A stretch of 64,000 nucleotides of DNA from Rhodospirillales bacterium BBD 1991-14 (GTDB lineage Bacteria; Pseudomonadota; Alphaproteobacteria; Kiloniellales; Kiloniellaceae). Below, in pieces: positions 63,542 through 64,000 of this stretch. Numbering within the stretch: position 1 is the stretch's first letter; each line of letters opens with the position of its first letter. The stretch lies in contig LYSY01000001.1 in assembly GCA_001657395.1 (NCBI GenBank), forward strand, positions 744,001 through 808,000, in the 5' to 3' direction. The notes below the pieces were generated by a model. The model made no database searches, was not told the DNA's origin, and worked only from the letters and a program-made list of their open reading frames with translations. Both the position numbers and the translations under genes were made by a program.

Positions 63542-63897
63542 TCCAAGGCTCCCTTCTTCCACTCGTAGATGAAGCCGATCGTCAGGATCCCCAGGAAGAT
63601 CACCATGGACCAGAACCCGAAGAGCCCGATGTCGCCCAGGGCCACGGCCCAGGGAAAGAGAAAGGCGACTTCAAGATCGAAAATGATGAAGAGGATGGCG
63701 ACGAGATAGAAACGGACGTCAAACCGGCTGCGGGCGTCATCAAAAGCCTCGAAGCCGCACTCGTAGGCCGAGACCTTCTCGGAGTCCGGGCGCTGCCGGG
63801 CCAGAATGTAGGAGGCAGCCACGATCAGCACCGCAAGAGCCACTGCGATCCCGAGAAACATCAGGATCGGCAGGTACTCAGCCAACAAAGCATTCAT
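63532..63897 (-). CDS. nuoA: NADH-quinone oxidoreductase subunit A
   Basis: The 121-residue membrane subunit has three TM segments (about 8-30, 65-85, 90-112) and the conserved loop [24 protein letters not shown] next to the quinone entrance. It is the first gene of the 14-gene operon. AGGAGAG 7 nt before the ATG is a good ribosome site. Its stop overlaps the nuoB start by 10 bp. Confidence 0.96.
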   Translation of the reverse strand: MNALLAEYLPILMFLGIAVALAVLIVAASYILARQRPDSEKVSAYECGFEAFDDARSRFDVRFYLVAILFIIFDLEVAFLFPWAVALGDIGLFGFWSMVIFLGILTIGFIYEWKKGALEWE

Positions 63898-64000
63898 GCT
63901 TCACTCTCCTGCCCGCCATTGAAGGCGTGTCTTTCCGGCCGGCTTTGTGATGATTTTGGTGCAGCAAACCAGCGAAGGTTTACTGCCGCAAGCAATGCTG
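63898..64000. other. Upstream region of the nuo operon, cut by the window edge
   Basis: It holds an imperfect inverted repeat, AGCAAACC (63963-63970) and GGTTTACT (63977-63984), spaced by 6 bp. It could be an operator or a hairpin of an upstream gene. No clear promoter can be called in the 103 bp available. Confidence 0.35.

Overview
The window is about 64 kb of GC-rich chromosomal DNA from an alphaproteobacterium, most like the Rhodospirillales/Kiloniellales group. No 16S gene is present, so the placement rests on gene order and family traits. The main markers are: the order rpsB-tsf-pyrH-frr-uppS-cdsA-dxr-rseP-bamA-skp-lpxD-fabZ-lpxA-lpxI-lpxB; the block trpGDC-moaC-moeA-lexA-comEC-gltX-gltA; nuoA-N followed by birA-coaX-rnj-mce-DUF1467 and proS-lolC-lolD-dnaE; an alphaproteobacterial SOS box (GAAC-N7-GAAC) at lexA; LpxI rather than LpxH; and a short ProRS without the editing insertion. 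The two ends cut tpiA (left) and the nuoA upstream region (right). I see no rRNA, tRNA, IS element, prophage or CRISPR array.

Layout. 1-4.1 kb: tpiA (partial, minus), then ppiD and trpE on plus. 4.1-9.3 kb: an accessory stretch that separates trpE from trpGDC. It holds a glutathione-transferase-like gene, a tiny ORF with a perfect Shine-Dalgarno sequence and its own terminator, an orphan membrane histidine kinase divergent from a periplasmic solute-binding protein, a YibQ-type deacetylase and a cueR-type copper regulator with a dyad operator. 9.4-14.6 kb: trpG-trpD-trpC-moaC-moeA and SOS-controlled lexA. 14.6-19.8 kb: comEC (minus), gltX and gltA, followed by two REP-like palindromes. 20.0-34.9 kb: one long minus-strand array covering lipid A synthesis, outer membrane biogenesis, isoprenoid and phospholipid precursors, ribosome recycling, UMP kinase, EF-Ts and S2. 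35.1-44.6 kb: a beta-lactamase-fold hydrolase, a DUF2059 protein with a 15-bp minisatellite upstream, dnaE, lolD-lolC, proS and a secreted hypothetical. 44.6-45.0 kb: a non-coding stretch that looks like an sRNA gene on plus, ending in a strong terminator. 45.0-63.9 kb: tag, DUF1467, mce, rnj, coaX, birA and the complete 14-subunit complex I operon nuoA-N, all minus.

Functionally the window is mostly housekeeping: tryptophan and molybdopterin synthesis, envelope assembly (BamA, Skp, RseP, PpiD, Lpx, LolCD), translation (S2, EF-Ts, RRF, GltX, ProS), replication and SOS (DnaE, LexA), and respiration (complex I). I did not find a clear new multi-gene system. The best undescribed candidates are the 26-codon ORF unit at 4.8-5.04 kb, the sRNA-like locus at 44.65-44.97 kb, the orphan kinase/binding-protein pair at 5.1-7.6 kb, and an SOS-box-like site in front of the replicative polymerase gene.
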